A stretch of 64,000 bases of DNA, from contig NC_088311.1 of NCBI RefSeq assembly GCF_910592395.1, positions 4,962,501 through 5,026,500 on the forward strand, in the 5' to 3' direction. This stretch comes from Lineus longissimus (Eukaryota; Nemertea; Pilidiophora; Heteronemertea; Lineidae). The notes beneath the pieces were generated by a model that searched no databases, had not been told where the DNA came from, and saw only the letters and a list, made by a program, of their open reading frames with translations. The translations under genes and the position numbers were made by a program. The stretch's first letter is position 1. Each line of letters starts with the position of its first letter. Below, in pieces: positions 23,801 through 35,237 of this stretch.

Positions 23801-24941
23801 GATCACATAAATGATCAGCCTTGATCTCTACTTACGGGGAGGTACATATTTGGTTCCAAACACTTCGACTTCGCATAGGGTCAGGTGAACACCCCTCGAC
23901 TGAACAATCGACACGTATCTGCCGTCTTTCCTGCAGACGAATGTTGCTGTACCACCTTGTGGGACGGCGCCAGTTTTACTAGCACATACATCGGCAGAAG
24001 TAAACACGAGCTTCCTCCCGGGTCTAGGCTTGGTGTCCGAAACCACTATTTTGAAATTTGCCAACCTGTTTCCTGCAGAAAAACTGACAAAGATACATGT
24101 ATGGTTACCACTCATTAGATGCCGTATTTGCTTAGACTCTCCCCCAACATCACTCCATACCCTCAGTGATTGGTCGACACGGTAGCACGCAGTTATCGCC
24201 GTCAAGTCATCGCTGAATGCTGCGCTGGGATCGCACGATTCAATCTCCAGACAGCTTTCTTGTGAACAACTGCACGCAAGGGCATTGCATAGCAGAATAC
24301 ATCGCAGCGCCGGGGCTTCCGTCCGCGATCTAGGCCAGAAGCAGCCATGTTACAGGCCAGGCCGACTCACCACAGCAGTCTGCTCTGTTATAGAGTACCA
24401 CACGTTGGACTGATGATTTGGTCCCTAAATCTACCGACCACCAGTTGTTGTTGACCTTATCTCCAGCTTTGGCGCTGGTGTGCGAGCAGCTGTTACCGCG
24501 ATAATTCTTGTTCTTGTTTCCGTCAACAGCACGAGAGGCAGAACCTCCACAACATCCATCGATCTGCGTCGCTTTTTTTTTCAAGGCCAGATTGACCGAG
24601 CCTGGTTCAGCAACTGGAGTTAGAGATAGAGGTTGTGTTTATTTGGATATCACAGACGACGGAAATTTAGCCAGAAAAATGGCGAATTCAAAACGATTGT
24701 TCAAAACCAACCAAAGCTGAGTATCTAATTTTTAGAGCTGCATATCCGGAATGTTACTTCTGTCGATCTAATACATAGAGAGTGCATGTGATTGCTCGCT
24801 CAAATTCTTCAATCATAAATTCTCCTAGTCTAATCTGGTTTCACTACCGTATCTAAATGAATTAGCCATAAGTCTAATTATCTTACCGTCTACCAAGCTT
24901 GCGATGACCAAGATGGCCACCAGTGGAAGCGGCGTTCTCAT
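12167..24941 (-). CDS. Gene A: secreted F-type lectin / VWD-C8-TIL / EGF / mini-module / FN2 mosaic protein (complete model)
   Basis: The model has 29 exons from ATG at 24941 to TGA at 12167, 3,414 nt, 1,137 residues; every splice site is GT-AG and all phases agree. In order: signal peptide MRTPLPLVAILVIASLVDG (24887-24941); F-type lectin (24371-24613, 23836-24072); a 15 nt microexon (23599-23613); four mini-modules; VWD (21294-21544, 20716-21035); C8 (20011-20312); TIL (19589-19797); EGF (18924-19104); nine mini-modules; four FN2 domains alternating with three short Cys/Trp modules. The product should be extracellular, disulfide-rich and fucose-binding at its N-terminus. VWD-C8-TIL suggests assembly into multimers or gels, as in mucins and marine adhesives. 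It lies head-to-head with gene B, with which it shares everything after the lectin. The combination matches no named protein I know; function is inferred from domains only. Confidence 0.85.
15168..18621 (-). other. Gene A: nine consecutive one-exon Cys-Trp-Cys mini-modules
   Basis: Exons in reading order are 18568-18621, 18018-18065, 17768-17815, 17459-17512, 16962-17015, 16479-16529, 16187-16237, 15809-15853 and 15168-15218. Each is 45-54 nt, phase 1 at both ends, and encodes 15-18 residues of the form (G/E/D/V)C-x(4-5)-(K/Q/E/L)W-x(4-8)-C-x-x, for example DCPDVDTKWDGKSCIP and GCTGHMLWDNQLHKCTD. Each module has just two cysteines, enough for one disulfide, and one tryptophan. I know no named family with this signature. 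Order and length match gene B closely. Confidence 0.85.
18924..21544 (-). other. Gene A core: VWD, C8, TIL and EGF domains
   Basis: VWD begins ASGDPHYFQYDGTRIDFMGK and ends near CGTCNGDRRDD, where mucins and VWF have the CGLCG-type motif. C8 (KAADVNGDCTVAW through ANFC) is followed by TIL with the GEPEDGCTC signature and CGCDVSDGQHID. The EGF-like exon ends CKCNDGFDGNGHSC. Splice phases are 1-0, 0-2, 2-1, 1-0 and 0-1, identical to gene B. This is the standard VWD-C8-TIL unit of mucins, SCO-spondin and zonadhesin-like proteins. Confidence 0.92.
21748..21868. repeat. CCGGG-rich palindromic repeat in a gene A intron
   Basis: The stretch holds several complementary CCCGG/CCGGG blocks (TGCCGGGTTAAAATACCCCGGCA, split here as TGCCGGG and CCCCGGCA arms, then GCCGGGCCAGACCCGGC) and the phrase GGTGTAAACG twice. 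Similar ACCGGGT and GTGTAAACACC wording recurs near 34865-34990, suggesting remnants of one foldback repeat family. Confidence 0.4.
21924..23120 (-). other. Gene A: four mini-modules before VWD
   Basis: Exons in reading order are 23070-23120 (ACSPGFKINEQSKQCVD), 22814-22861 (RCPDYQQRWDGTKCAV), 22455-22499 (GCLASQKWDGKKCVG) and 21924-21974 (ECASPKKYNAMFGTCET). All are phase 1-1. The first and last replace Trp with Phe or Tyr. The lengths 51, 48, 45 and 51 nt equal those in gene B exactly. Confidence 0.85.
23836..24613 (-). other. Gene A: F-type lectin (fucolectin) domain, two exons
   Basis: The two exons (24371-24613 and 23836-24072) form a complete F-type lectin fold of about 160 residues. 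Landmarks are ASRAVDGNKN, NWWSVDLG, YNRADCCGNRLANF and, at the end, FVCRKDGRYVSIVQS with LTLCEVEVFG. The fucose-binding signature RxDx4R is intact (RADCCGNR). The matching His sits in SCSHT, 31 residues before the Arg against 26 in the eel lectin, because of a short insertion. Adjacent Cys-Cys in ADCC, which contacts the sugar in this family, is present. Fucose binding is therefore likely but untested. Confidence 0.9.
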
Positions 24942-27446
24942 ACTGAATATGAAGGAAAACAGGAAATACAAGGCACCGTACATTGTATGTATTTATTTCA
25001 AATTGCGTATACTTAGTGAAATAAGGATAAGAATACGTCCAGATATATTGTTGGTATCTCGAGGAATACAGATAACTCAAAATTTTGACATCATCGTCAC
25101 TATATTAAGGGAATAGGAAGATGTCGTGTCGATCAAGATGAACAATATCAGAAAGAAAGTATAAATAACACCATTGTTTGTAGATCGACATAGAATTATG
25201 TTGAGCCTGGCTTCCAACACTACCGTATCTTCTTCAAGGTCTGCCAGGGAAAAGTTTTACATAGTACATGTACACGTATGTGACTGTCGCACAATTTTCG
25301 CTCGCACTGATGAACTGATTAAAATATTTTTTTACATAGCGTGATGCCTGATTTTCTGGTAACCTGGCAAATCTTTAACTCCCAGGGATTTAAAAAATAT
25401 CTAAACGACTTTTTGGAAAATCGAGTGAAACATTATTAGACAGCAATAAGTAAAAATAAGACAATAGATACCTCAGACTTCGGTGTTGACCTATCTTTGA
25501 TGAAGATTAGGGACGGGTTGACGTCTGTTCCACCTGAACATCCAGTACAAAATGCCACGATATTTCCAAACCCACAAAATTGACATGAATTAATTAACAG
25601 TTGTTCCTTCTCAGATTTCCTCTTAATGTTTGCTCAACAAATTGTCCGTTTGAAAATTTGTCAAATAGTAAACACGCTGCATCTTGAGTTGACCAAGTCA
25701 AATATCGGAGGACGAATTCAATACAATCAGATCAGATGACGTGTATGGCAAGCCGTCTGTCTAATAATTAAGAAAACCAGGTTTTATTGAAAAAACCTGG
25801 TTTTCTTCTTAAAAAACTTAGTTTCATGGAAGAAAACATGGTTTTTATGAAAAAAAAACTAGGTTGTTTTAATTATTATAGTCAAATGGCTGGATGAAAA
25901 CATGGTTTTTTTTTTCTTTTTTCGAAACTTGGTTTTGAAAAGAAATCATGGAACCTACACTTTATCTAAAAAGAATATGTTATTTTTAAAAAACCTAGTT
26001 TTATGGAAGAAAACCTAGTTTTCTTGTTGAAAACACACTTTTCGGGAAGAAAACCATGTTTTCTTCTTAAAAACCAAGTTTCATGGAAAAAAAACATGTT
26101 TTCTTCCATGAAACCAGGTTTTTTAAGAAGAAAACCAGGTTCTTTTCAAGAAAACTAGGTTTTATTGATTATTAGACAGACGGCTTGCCATAGACGTGAG
26201 CTTTTCAGAAACATGTGCAGAAGAATAGCCTCGTACCGCTAACGATTTTTCCGATCATTATGAAGTAATCCGATAGGAATAACTCTGGCTTAAAGTATTT
26301 TTTCCTTATGGGTTTATTGACATGCAAAGTGACAAAATGCGATTTACAAGGAAAGACAGGTGTTGTTGTTTGCAAGCAATGCTCCACGTTGCAATCGAGG
26401 GGTGCATATTTGTGCTGTCCATTAACTATGGGTGAAGCTGATTGCGGAGGCGGGCAAATCCCCTCCCCAAGAAGTCACCAAAAAATGCGTTTTTGATCGT
26501 GATTTCAGTCGAAAAATTTCAAAACGTGTCATTTTGCCCACTCCCTCCAAGACCAGAAAACTAGTTAGGCCCCTGAAAGGTTTTTCAGTAGCTCAAAACC
26601 TTTATTTCCGAAAGTGAAGGCTGGACTCCTTAATTTTCACTGGTAAAACCCAGCGCTACATCCTTCAAATCACATGGAAGACTGAATGGTGTCGGTAAAC
26701 CTCGAACTTCATGTGCCGATTCGAACCATCCTGCTTGGTTGCCAGTCTCAATTGATCTTATCCTAGGAACGAGGTTATTCGACTAATATCTCAGTCAAAT
26801 ATATACTTTACAAACCGAACAAAGGAATTAAAGGTACATTGTTTTTTTTTCGATGTATGTGGTTTGAGATATACAATGTCTTTATTTCACTGCTCTTCCT
26901 TGGAAAAACACGGAAATTTTATATTTCGATGACGCCACACTTATGGCAGCCAATCGTACGTCATGTTACCAGAGCTACTAAAAAGAACACATAGTTGATG
27001 AAATATGTATACATATATAAAGGAAACTTAAATCTTCAATTGAAGGCACATTTTTATACACAGGATCGACCTGAATATCACCAAATGGTGACATACAGCA
27101 AGTAAACAATCATAATATCAAATCTATGGTTCACTGCTCTTGTGAGAATTATAATGAAATCGTTTTGAGTTTCGGCAAAATCTATCGTTCCGTTCAACAA
27201 AAAAAGCTATGACATATAGCTACCTTCAATTATGGTACGCCTCAATAGCAACATGTACTCCGAATTTCAATTTCAACCTTTAAATTTCAGTTTAATACCA
27301 TTTCTACAATCATTCATTGAAGTATAAAAAAAGTGTCGGGCGGTTTTCACTTTTTGAAACTCGACCTATACCGGCCACAACCTCGAGTTCTTCACCAATC
27401 ACGTGCGCCTGTAATTTCAAAAAAGTGTCAGTAACAACGAGCATCT
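24942..27446. other. Region between gene A start and SLC15 stop
   Basis: It holds the gene A promoter area, the MITE at 25739-26197 and the 3' flank of the minus-strand transporter. Plus-strand TTTATT (AATAAA on the minus strand) occurs near 26880 and elsewhere. No other gene is recognised. Confidence 0.45.
25739..26197. mobile_element. MITE with 32 bp terminal inverted repeats and an internal array of AAAACC/GGTTTT palindromes
   Basis: The left terminus 25739-25770 and the right terminus 26166-26197 are reverse complements over 32 bp with two mismatches; the core TGGCAAGCCGTCTGTCTAAT is identical. The interior (about 395 bp) has no coding capacity and is built of about a dozen short inverted units of the type AAAACCTGGTTTT, AAACATGGTTTT and AAACTAGGTTTT, spaced roughly 15-40 bp apart. 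No target-site duplication is obvious. Confidence 0.85.
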
Positions 27447-30400
27447 CTAGTCGAACTTCTCGTCTTCTTCATCCGCTCTGTAAGGACATATTGGCTCCTC
27501 CAACCTACAAGGATGCTCAAGGTGATACTGCCGCGCCAGGACGACGAAGGCCAGGGTGATCAGTAGAAGGAAGGCAGCATGACCGTAGTAGACGTATTCC
27601 ATATGAAAATCGTCCAAGTCTTTTGGATTAACTGAAGAGGGAAAAGCGAAAAGGTTCAGTCTTTTCATATTGGGGTCATGTAGCCTAAATCTCAAAGGAC
27701 CGCTGAATCAAATTTTACCCTTTAGGTGAAGAGGTAAAGTGTAGTACACTTACTAAAGTGTGTGTGAGGCACACCGATCATACTGTTTTGGCAGGGTCTA
27801 ATCGACAAGTGAAAATTGTCCCCGACTTCATTCTGAACATATACATGTATTCCCATTCTACAAGAATCTGCTCCATAAATACTGTGGAACACATTATTAG
27901 CAGACGTACATGCAAAGACTGGCTATTGCAGCACCTCAAGAAAGAGAAATTTGGCGTCAATGTACTTGGTAATGCTCGCACGTCTTGCTGCATAAAAGGA
28001 TGTGAACAGCAGCACCCAAGGGAGAACAAATTACTCGTCAAAGCAGTGGTGATTGGGACTTTACGTCTATCACATAGAAAGAAAGTAAAAACTGAAATTT
28101 CTCAAAATACAGTGTATTGATTTAATTTAATCTAACCTAAACCCTTAATTGATTAGATCGGCTAATTACGTACTTAATGAGCCAGATGCACCCGCATAAC
28201 AGAAGTATGCAAGAAAGTTGCCGAGTCCATACGTCGAAATGAACATGCCGATTGTAAAGCCTTGTAGTCCAGGTAAACTTTCAGTATTCGCAAATTCATA
28301 TGCTGGAAACGAAAATAAAGAAGAGATAATAACTTCTCTATGAGTATACATATCGTTGACGCAGATTTCAATGACTATATCTGGGCAAGATTGTACAAAA
28401 AGAGAAGGGCCTCAAAGTCCCAATAAAATGCCGTTCCAATCAACAAAAAGCTTGATCTTTCATTGGCGATTGATGCCTATCATTACCTTACATGACAACA
28501 TACCAGATATTTCTCCGAATTCTCCTATTCCCAAGATGATATATTGTGGCACCTGCCAAAATACAGATAAACCGTGGTGATTCTTGCGGAGAGTCTCTAG
28601 AATCCCAGCACAAAGGACTGCTATAGCGGCGCAGATAAGACCAATGCCTGAAAGGGAAAAGACATTGCGTTATGTTACAAAACGGGTTCTGTGCCAGGAC
28701 CCTGCTTCGTAAAGCAGCATGGCATTATCATATAACATTATCACTCTGCCGTCTCATTTTTGGGTCATCACCGGAACCTGGCTTTGTGAGATACTCCTGC
28801 AAAAATGTTCACCGTTTTACTAGTTTTCTATCTTGTAACTTATTACAATTGCATCTTATACATCAGGCCGTGTTTATAGAAATGAGCGCAGTCATGTTTT
28901 AATTTCTGTTGTAACCAAATTAAATATCCAAACCGTGCCTTCTGAAGTTGAAGCCTACTTCAATAGTATAGATAAATTGAACTGAGTCCGAAAGAATATG
29001 TTGCCTGCGGATACTATTAAATCATTTCAAAAACCAATTTGGCATTTTAATGGAAAAGATGAGTGTAAATCAAAACACATCTTAGTTTCCAAGTTCACCG
29101 ATCTTTTTATCTAGAAATTCTACAATTACCCATTCTGATCAATATATCCCGTCTATGTTTAGTGGTAGAAATATCCTCCGCCACTTGTCGTCTGAAATCT
29201 GTATCCAATGCGTCTACATTAAAGTCACTTGAAATGCTGCTTAGGTTCTTTCGTCTTCCTCCAAACTTGACATACTTGGCTACGCTGGCTTGGCGCACGA
29301 CCGATGCGGGCGTTGTATTTTCGATTCCGCCACCTTCGGTCCATTGCGCAATCTTGTCGTCTATTTCAGCCTCTGTGATGTCATCAGCTGTTTTCCGTCT
29401 GCACGAGAAGATTTCAAGTAGTGGCACATACACCACGAGGACTAACGTCGAAAACGTGTTCATGAAGGGCAAAGGTAGGTGGACGGTCATACCCTCTGGC
29501 TGTGATAGCTTTTCGAATTGCAGCATAAATATTGATATCTTCTGCAATTGAAAAAAATTAGTACAGTCAGTAAAAGCAATTTCATCCAATCAATGGAAAA
29601 TGTATACATATATGATGGAAGTTTGACTGGTGGAGTCTCAAATGAAAATGAGCACAGCCATTCGTTCAGAACGTTCAAAAATATACTGGGACGCTTTTCA
29701 AAGCCACTCAGTTCAAATGACCAACAATCATGACAATAGCTCCTTTTTAAGAATATATTCAAATGAGAAACAACGTTTTTATATTTACCTGGCCTAAATC
29801 TTCACAAGCTGCGGCGACAGTAATCAAGAAAGCCATACAGAACGATGGAAGATGTTACCAACCTGGTAAGCAACCGCCTCAAATATAGTGTACAAGGAAA
29901 GCAATGCGGCCATGAGGAGGGTAAGACGGAGAACTGCTCGTTTGTATGTATTCATTTGCTGTCGGTACTCCTGGTACACGCTGGTGTATGGCGAGAGTTC
30001 GCTCATTCTGCGGTCATGTCGATTGAAACAGAAGATGTAATACATATGATGTCCACCTGCAAAAGGACCAGATAGCTTTCTATCAATAATGTATGAACAT
30101 GTCACAAAGGTAGGTATAGGTTTTGGTTTGCATCTCTTAATAATAAATGTTCCTCTGTTTTCAAGACGGAGGACCAGTTATGATTTTTAACAGAGCCTTA
30201 ACGTACAAACAAAGTTTTGTAGTCAAATTCGACCGCTTGAAAATAATCGTTATTCACAGATTACTCAGATCGTCAACTGTAACTCATATTTCTGACTTTT
30301 AAGAAATCGGAACATCTTTTTCCCCTGTACGGGCTTTGTAAATGAATCATTAAACGATTTAGGGGACTTACCAGACGGTTCTAACATCTTGTACTTGGCC

Positions 30401-32298
30401 TTCCCTATCATGAAGATGAAGATACCTAGTCCCACAAACACGACTTGGAGAATAGATGCTCCAATTGCCAGGAGATCTTTGTTACACACTTCATCTAAAG
30501 GTACAGCTGTAGATATGACACTCATGTTGCGATGCGGCTTGCCAGTGGGTTCCCGATCAGACGGAACGTAGTTGACGAGAAACATGGAAATTGGGCAGAA
30601 AGCCAACAGCCTTCCTAGGTTGATGGCAAAAGTGTACCTATAGTGACAAAAAATATTATTTTGGGATTCCTAATTAAGATTTAATTCACATTCATATTCG
30701 TGAACATGGACAATTATCATTAACCGCATTCTTAAGATCTCATCAACTGTTGGTTGTTTTTGGCTTTGCTGTAGGTGTCACGATGAGGACATTTCAGTAG
30801 CAGGTCTTTGCATCACAAGGTGATATCAGTTGAAGTCGCAGTGTATTCTTTGTTCTCTAGCCCTTATTAATTTTTGTGGTATTTGATGATTCTCACTTTA
30901 AACACGTTCTTACCATCTGTAATACGACTGGATCTTCAGTGCACTACATGATGTATCGTGAAGCTGCCCGGCCCCGAATATGGTCACATTGGCTTTGATA
31001 AATCCAGTACCAAGAGCTATCAGAATCAGTGCGGTCACAAAGAGGAATGTCGCCACCTGTAAGGATGCAAATAATCAATGATTACCTGACTTTCTGGATC
31101 GACGTGTGATCAAGCTTCAATTTATAAAGAACTTACTAACTACGAAGATTACCTATTTCTCTTGAAGGAGTCTAGTTTGTTTATTTCATGCGATAATGAA
31201 TGCAGGAGGTATACGTTATCATCGGTAATTTTGAATTTGGTTTTGTCATCCAGTCAATCAATGTAGACACACACACCCTTCTCCATCGTCCTCCGGCCAA
31301 AACATACTCTCCCCGCTCACATACGTCTGAAAAACAAGGTTTTCATTTCCATGTGTAACTTTTAAGGTGTGCATATTTGTGTTGGTTGAAAAGCCTACAA
31401 CAACTTTTCAAAACTCAACATTGACCCCAGGCTTTATTTCTACGAGCAATGTGTACCCTCCATGCTTACCGGGATTGAAAATTTCGGTCCAATTCCAGTG
31501 TTGTCTACATAAACTAGAATGGCATAGATGAGTAGAATGACCATTCCAAAGAACTCCATGACGGTTCCAAATAGTATTGCCTTGTAACGTCCAAGGGCGA
31601 TGTCTCCGATAATTCCACCAATCAGCGGCAGAAAGAAAGCAACACCTAAAATACGCAATGCAGATTAACCCAGCTAATCAACGATTTCAATCGGTTTAAA
31701 TGATCAGAAAGAAACAAATTGGCCATTGGGTTGTTAATATCTACATTTACCTGTGTGGACATCTCCTCTTGAATACTAAAGTTCGTGTGGGCAGTTTTTA
31801 ATTTCATTACATGTATATCATGTAGCTTCTACGGAATCACCAAATCCTCGCACGAAATTTCAGAAATATGCTTACTAATTCCGATACAACGGGCTGCTCT
31901 AGTTACCAAAACGAATGCGGTAAGAATCCCCCAAAATATTTACCTGTAAATATGAGAATAATGGCCACCGCCTGGCTATCTGTATACTTCAGGGGGCTTC
32001 CATCCTTCATGTAAAACACGGCAGGAACGAGAATGTAGAAAGCAGCAGAATGGAGACTTTCATGCAGGACGATGCATGTCAGGCCAAAACTACGGTCAAA
32101 ACCGATAGGTTCACACCTCCTCGGGCCTTGAAATCTAATTGATTGGTCATCAGTGTTGTTACCATGACTCCTTGTTTGACCGTCAGCTCCATATGACATC
32201 CTCACCGAATCGCGTTTACCGGCGTTTTTTGCCAAACAGGTGTTCTCGCTGCTTCCATCGAGCAGGCCATCATGTTTCGTGTAGCTGCAGGACGCCAT
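27447..32298 (-). CDS. SLC15 / PTR2-family (POT) solute carrier, PHT-like, 9 exons
   Basis: Exons are 31944-32298, 31470-31645, 30914-31056, 30372-30637, 29863-30056, 29130-29541, 28504-28647, 28174-28302 and 27447-27631 (TAG), giving 667 residues with consistent phases. POT proteins couple proton flow to uptake of di/tripeptides or histidine through 12 membrane helices. Family marks are PLIGGIIGDIALGRYKAI (helix 2-3 loop), the signature GTGFIKANVTIFGAGQ, and the sequence following it (YYRWYTFAINLG), which resembles SLC15A3/A4 more than PEPT1/2. Deviations: the proton-coupling ExxER of helix 1 reads ESLHS (residues 80-84), and GADQ reads GAGQ. The N-terminus carries about 70 extra residues, and a long charged loop (EAEIDDKIAQWTEGG onward) sits between exons 6 and 7. 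The ATG at 32298 is the first in the open frame before helix 1. Transport activity is uncertain. Confidence 0.85.
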
Positions 32299-35237
32299 CG
32301 TACGGTGGCTGGGAAAGGACAACACATGATTTGTTTTTTTCAAAATAAAACATTTTTTTTGAGGAAAGATAATAACTCGATCACCTGAGATAGTATCTTG
32401 ATCGCTCGAGATGATGAGTCCATCGACCGAGATATTTCCTGAAAACAAGGGGGTGCAGTGTACCCTCCCCCTTCCCACGTAAAGCTCCCTTTTTGCAAAA
32501 AGTTGCTGATAAAAATAAAGGTACGTTTTGCGGCATGTTGCTGGAAACAGTTTTGATGTATATATTGATTAAAGTAGTACTTCAATCAGCGAATACCCCC
32601 CCCCCCTCCCATTACGTCCAATACAATAAACAACTAAACTCGAATTTTTAGTTCCAGCCTCACCCGAAATCCACCCCATTTTCCATCTTTGTTCGTTTTA
32701 AAATGACCATGGCGGCAAAAAACTAGATCCAAGGGGGACGTGGTTGGTGTGAGGTGATGGGGGCATCCTGGACTAACATGCCATACCATTCGCTACAATA
32801 AACAACTTGAATTGTTAGTTCAAGCCTCAACCGAAATCCACCCCAATTTCCATCTTTGTAGCGACTGGTATGGCATGTATAGGAGTGACCCTATTGGCGA
32901 TTTCGTGGAACTTAATCTTGCCTATCTTGGCTGCTGCCTTTAGTCTCCCTTTATGGGCCAGCGAAAACTGTAAGGCCTACAGCTGAATGAACGTTTTATT
33001 CCGCGGACAGAATTTTCAACCAGTCATGCCTTGGGTGTTTGAAATCCTAAATACATGTTATACTTATCAAGCTCTGTAGGAAGGTTGCTTGATTGCTAAT
33101 CAAAACCGTCTCGAGAAAGCGTGTGAGGAAAAGAAGGATGTTAATAGATTTTATATGATCATCTTACCTCAACATATGTTTCTAAATCAACAGTCGTTCA
33201 GGAGCTTCCCGCGATTCCATACAGCTGTTTTTCAGGGAATGTTCGTACAAGGAAGTCGTTCAAAACGTAGTTTGTTATTAATGTAAGCTCACATGGTTCT
33301 GTTAGAGGGTTTTACCAGATTTTACTTTGGTATAGGAATTTCAATGTGTATACCAGGAAGTTGGCTATAGGGCATGAGGTCAATGATGATAATTGATTAG
33401 TCATAAGTTTGACAAAGCCATGATAAAACTATTTTCACGAGAGCAGACTTGCCTCGTATCTCATCTGTCCCGTAAATATATGTACATTATATTTCTAATA
33501 CGATTAACGGTATAACATTTGGTACAAAGATTGAAACGGATTGTGGGAGACTGGACGTGCAGTACAGCTGGCACAAACATGCTTTACCTGTTCATGAGTA
33601 ACACACCAAATTCATTTTTTAGAATCTTTTTTTCTGGCTGTTTCCCTCCATTGTTTGGAATGCTAAAAAGCATAACAATGACACATTCCTCTCTGCATGT
33701 AATGGCCTCTCCAACTGTATGCACAAAAACACTCACAAATGCAGAAATTGGAATGTAGATATAATAGACATAATCATGGGTTGCATATCTTGATAACCTT
33801 GATAGAAAGTCGTGTCCGCTCCTTGAAGGCAGTGGAAATCTGCAGCAAACTTGACTGATGTTACAAGGAATATTTTCTACAGAGAACATCAGAAGACCTG
33901 ACCTGATAAACGGCCAATATTTCGTATTTACTGTTGCGTATCTCATAACAAGTGAAAGTTTATATCATGAACCAGTGTTTGCTATCGATGTTTATACTAA
34001 AATCTATATCGGAATCTTGATGCCTTTTACTGATAATGCATCCGAACTCAATCAAGTGAGCAACATATGCTCCAGAAATGTAATTCCAGTTCTGATCACA
34101 AGTGACACTCTTAATGCGGGCCCTGGTTGACGCCCACTGCTGAATGAAATATTGAACTGATTTATGGTTTAGTGGCTCTTGACTGCCAATGTCTTAGTGC
34201 ACAAATAGCGTGCGCTGAAATTACACCTGATGGCGCAAACCGCTAATATTTTCTGTACTGCTAACAGCAGCTGCGGCTGAATAGGGGCCTTTAAAGGTGT
34301 CGATTTTGTTTTATGAACGAAAATCAATGAAAAAAAATTGGATCAAATTCCAACCAATGAACATTCAGCTTTGAACACGCCAAATTGAAATTTGAGAAAA
34401 CCAACTGTTTGAGTAAAGGCGGCCAGCACAACCAAGTTAATTCAATAAAGCGACCTGAGCAAGCTGACGGGGCACATTCGGCCCCACACCACCAGTGGGA
34501 ACAGAAGACCCCCAAAACTCCATTATAAAAAGTATATCTGGATTTTTTTGACTCAACTAATTAAAAGGTAGGCTTTCGTGAATTTTACTACATATTCTGA
34601 TATGTTGACTAATGGATTACTTTTATTTTCCATTGCCTGTACAGCTCCATCGACCACCAAGAAAAGGTTTTCGTGGTGGTAGGTGATATCAAGATTTACC
34701 CTGGTGACCCTTTGATAAGACTGTAGAACCATGGGAATTTAGGTCAAGGTGCGATCGGGTTTTTGTTCATAGACAATAGACTGTGTATTGGGCAAGACCT
34801 GAAAGTGTGAGGCCGAGGTGAGGGCCAAATGGCGAACGGGGAAACACTAAAAAAACGTCACACCGGGTCTGTCCCTCCTCTCATGTCAGAGATAAAGTTA
34901 ACCGTTCATTACCGGGTTTGTCTAGACCGGGTCATACGATAAACACGCAAATTATCAGAGCTAGACCTAATTTCTTATGTGTAAACACCATTTATGTCAC
35001 AGCTTTATTCTCTCCTACCAATCGACTTTAATGAGAAATTTGGTGTAAGAAAATGACCAGCTGAGATGAACAGCAAATTTCTCCAGAATGGGGTTATAAT
35101 AAAGCGTGTGTTACTATGGAAATGGCTTGTCAAAAACGACAAGATTTCTTTCTCGATCTTTGCATATCAATCACAGGACCAGCGAATTACAGAGTGATGG
35201 AAGCAAATTCGACTTTTTTCCGTGCATTTTTTACAGA
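32299..35237. other. Region between SLC15 start and gene B start
   Basis: It contains the repeats at 32624-32878. A minus-strand open frame (33584-33946, 120 codons) is hydrophobic in part (YVYYIYIPISAFVSVFVHTV) but matches nothing I recognise and has no splice support. A TTATAATAAAG at 35094, about 145 bp before the gene B start codon, is a weak TATA-like candidate. The rest is unremarkable. Confidence 0.4.
32624..32878. repeat. Direct repeat with an inverted-repeat (small foldback) second copy
   Basis: ACAATAAACAACT...AAATCCACCCCATTTTCC at about 32624-32697 recurs at about 32798-32868. The second copy sits between short inverted termini, ACATGCCATACCATTCGCTA at about 32778 and its near-complement TAGCGACTGGTATGGCATGT at about 32858, forming a ~100 bp foldback unit. 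Confidence 0.6.

Noticed and set aside
33584-33946. 120-codon minus-strand open frame, partly hydrophobic
   Set aside because: No family recognised, no splice sites that extend it, and an overlapping antisense frame of 90 codons exists. A chance frame or decayed sequence is as likely.
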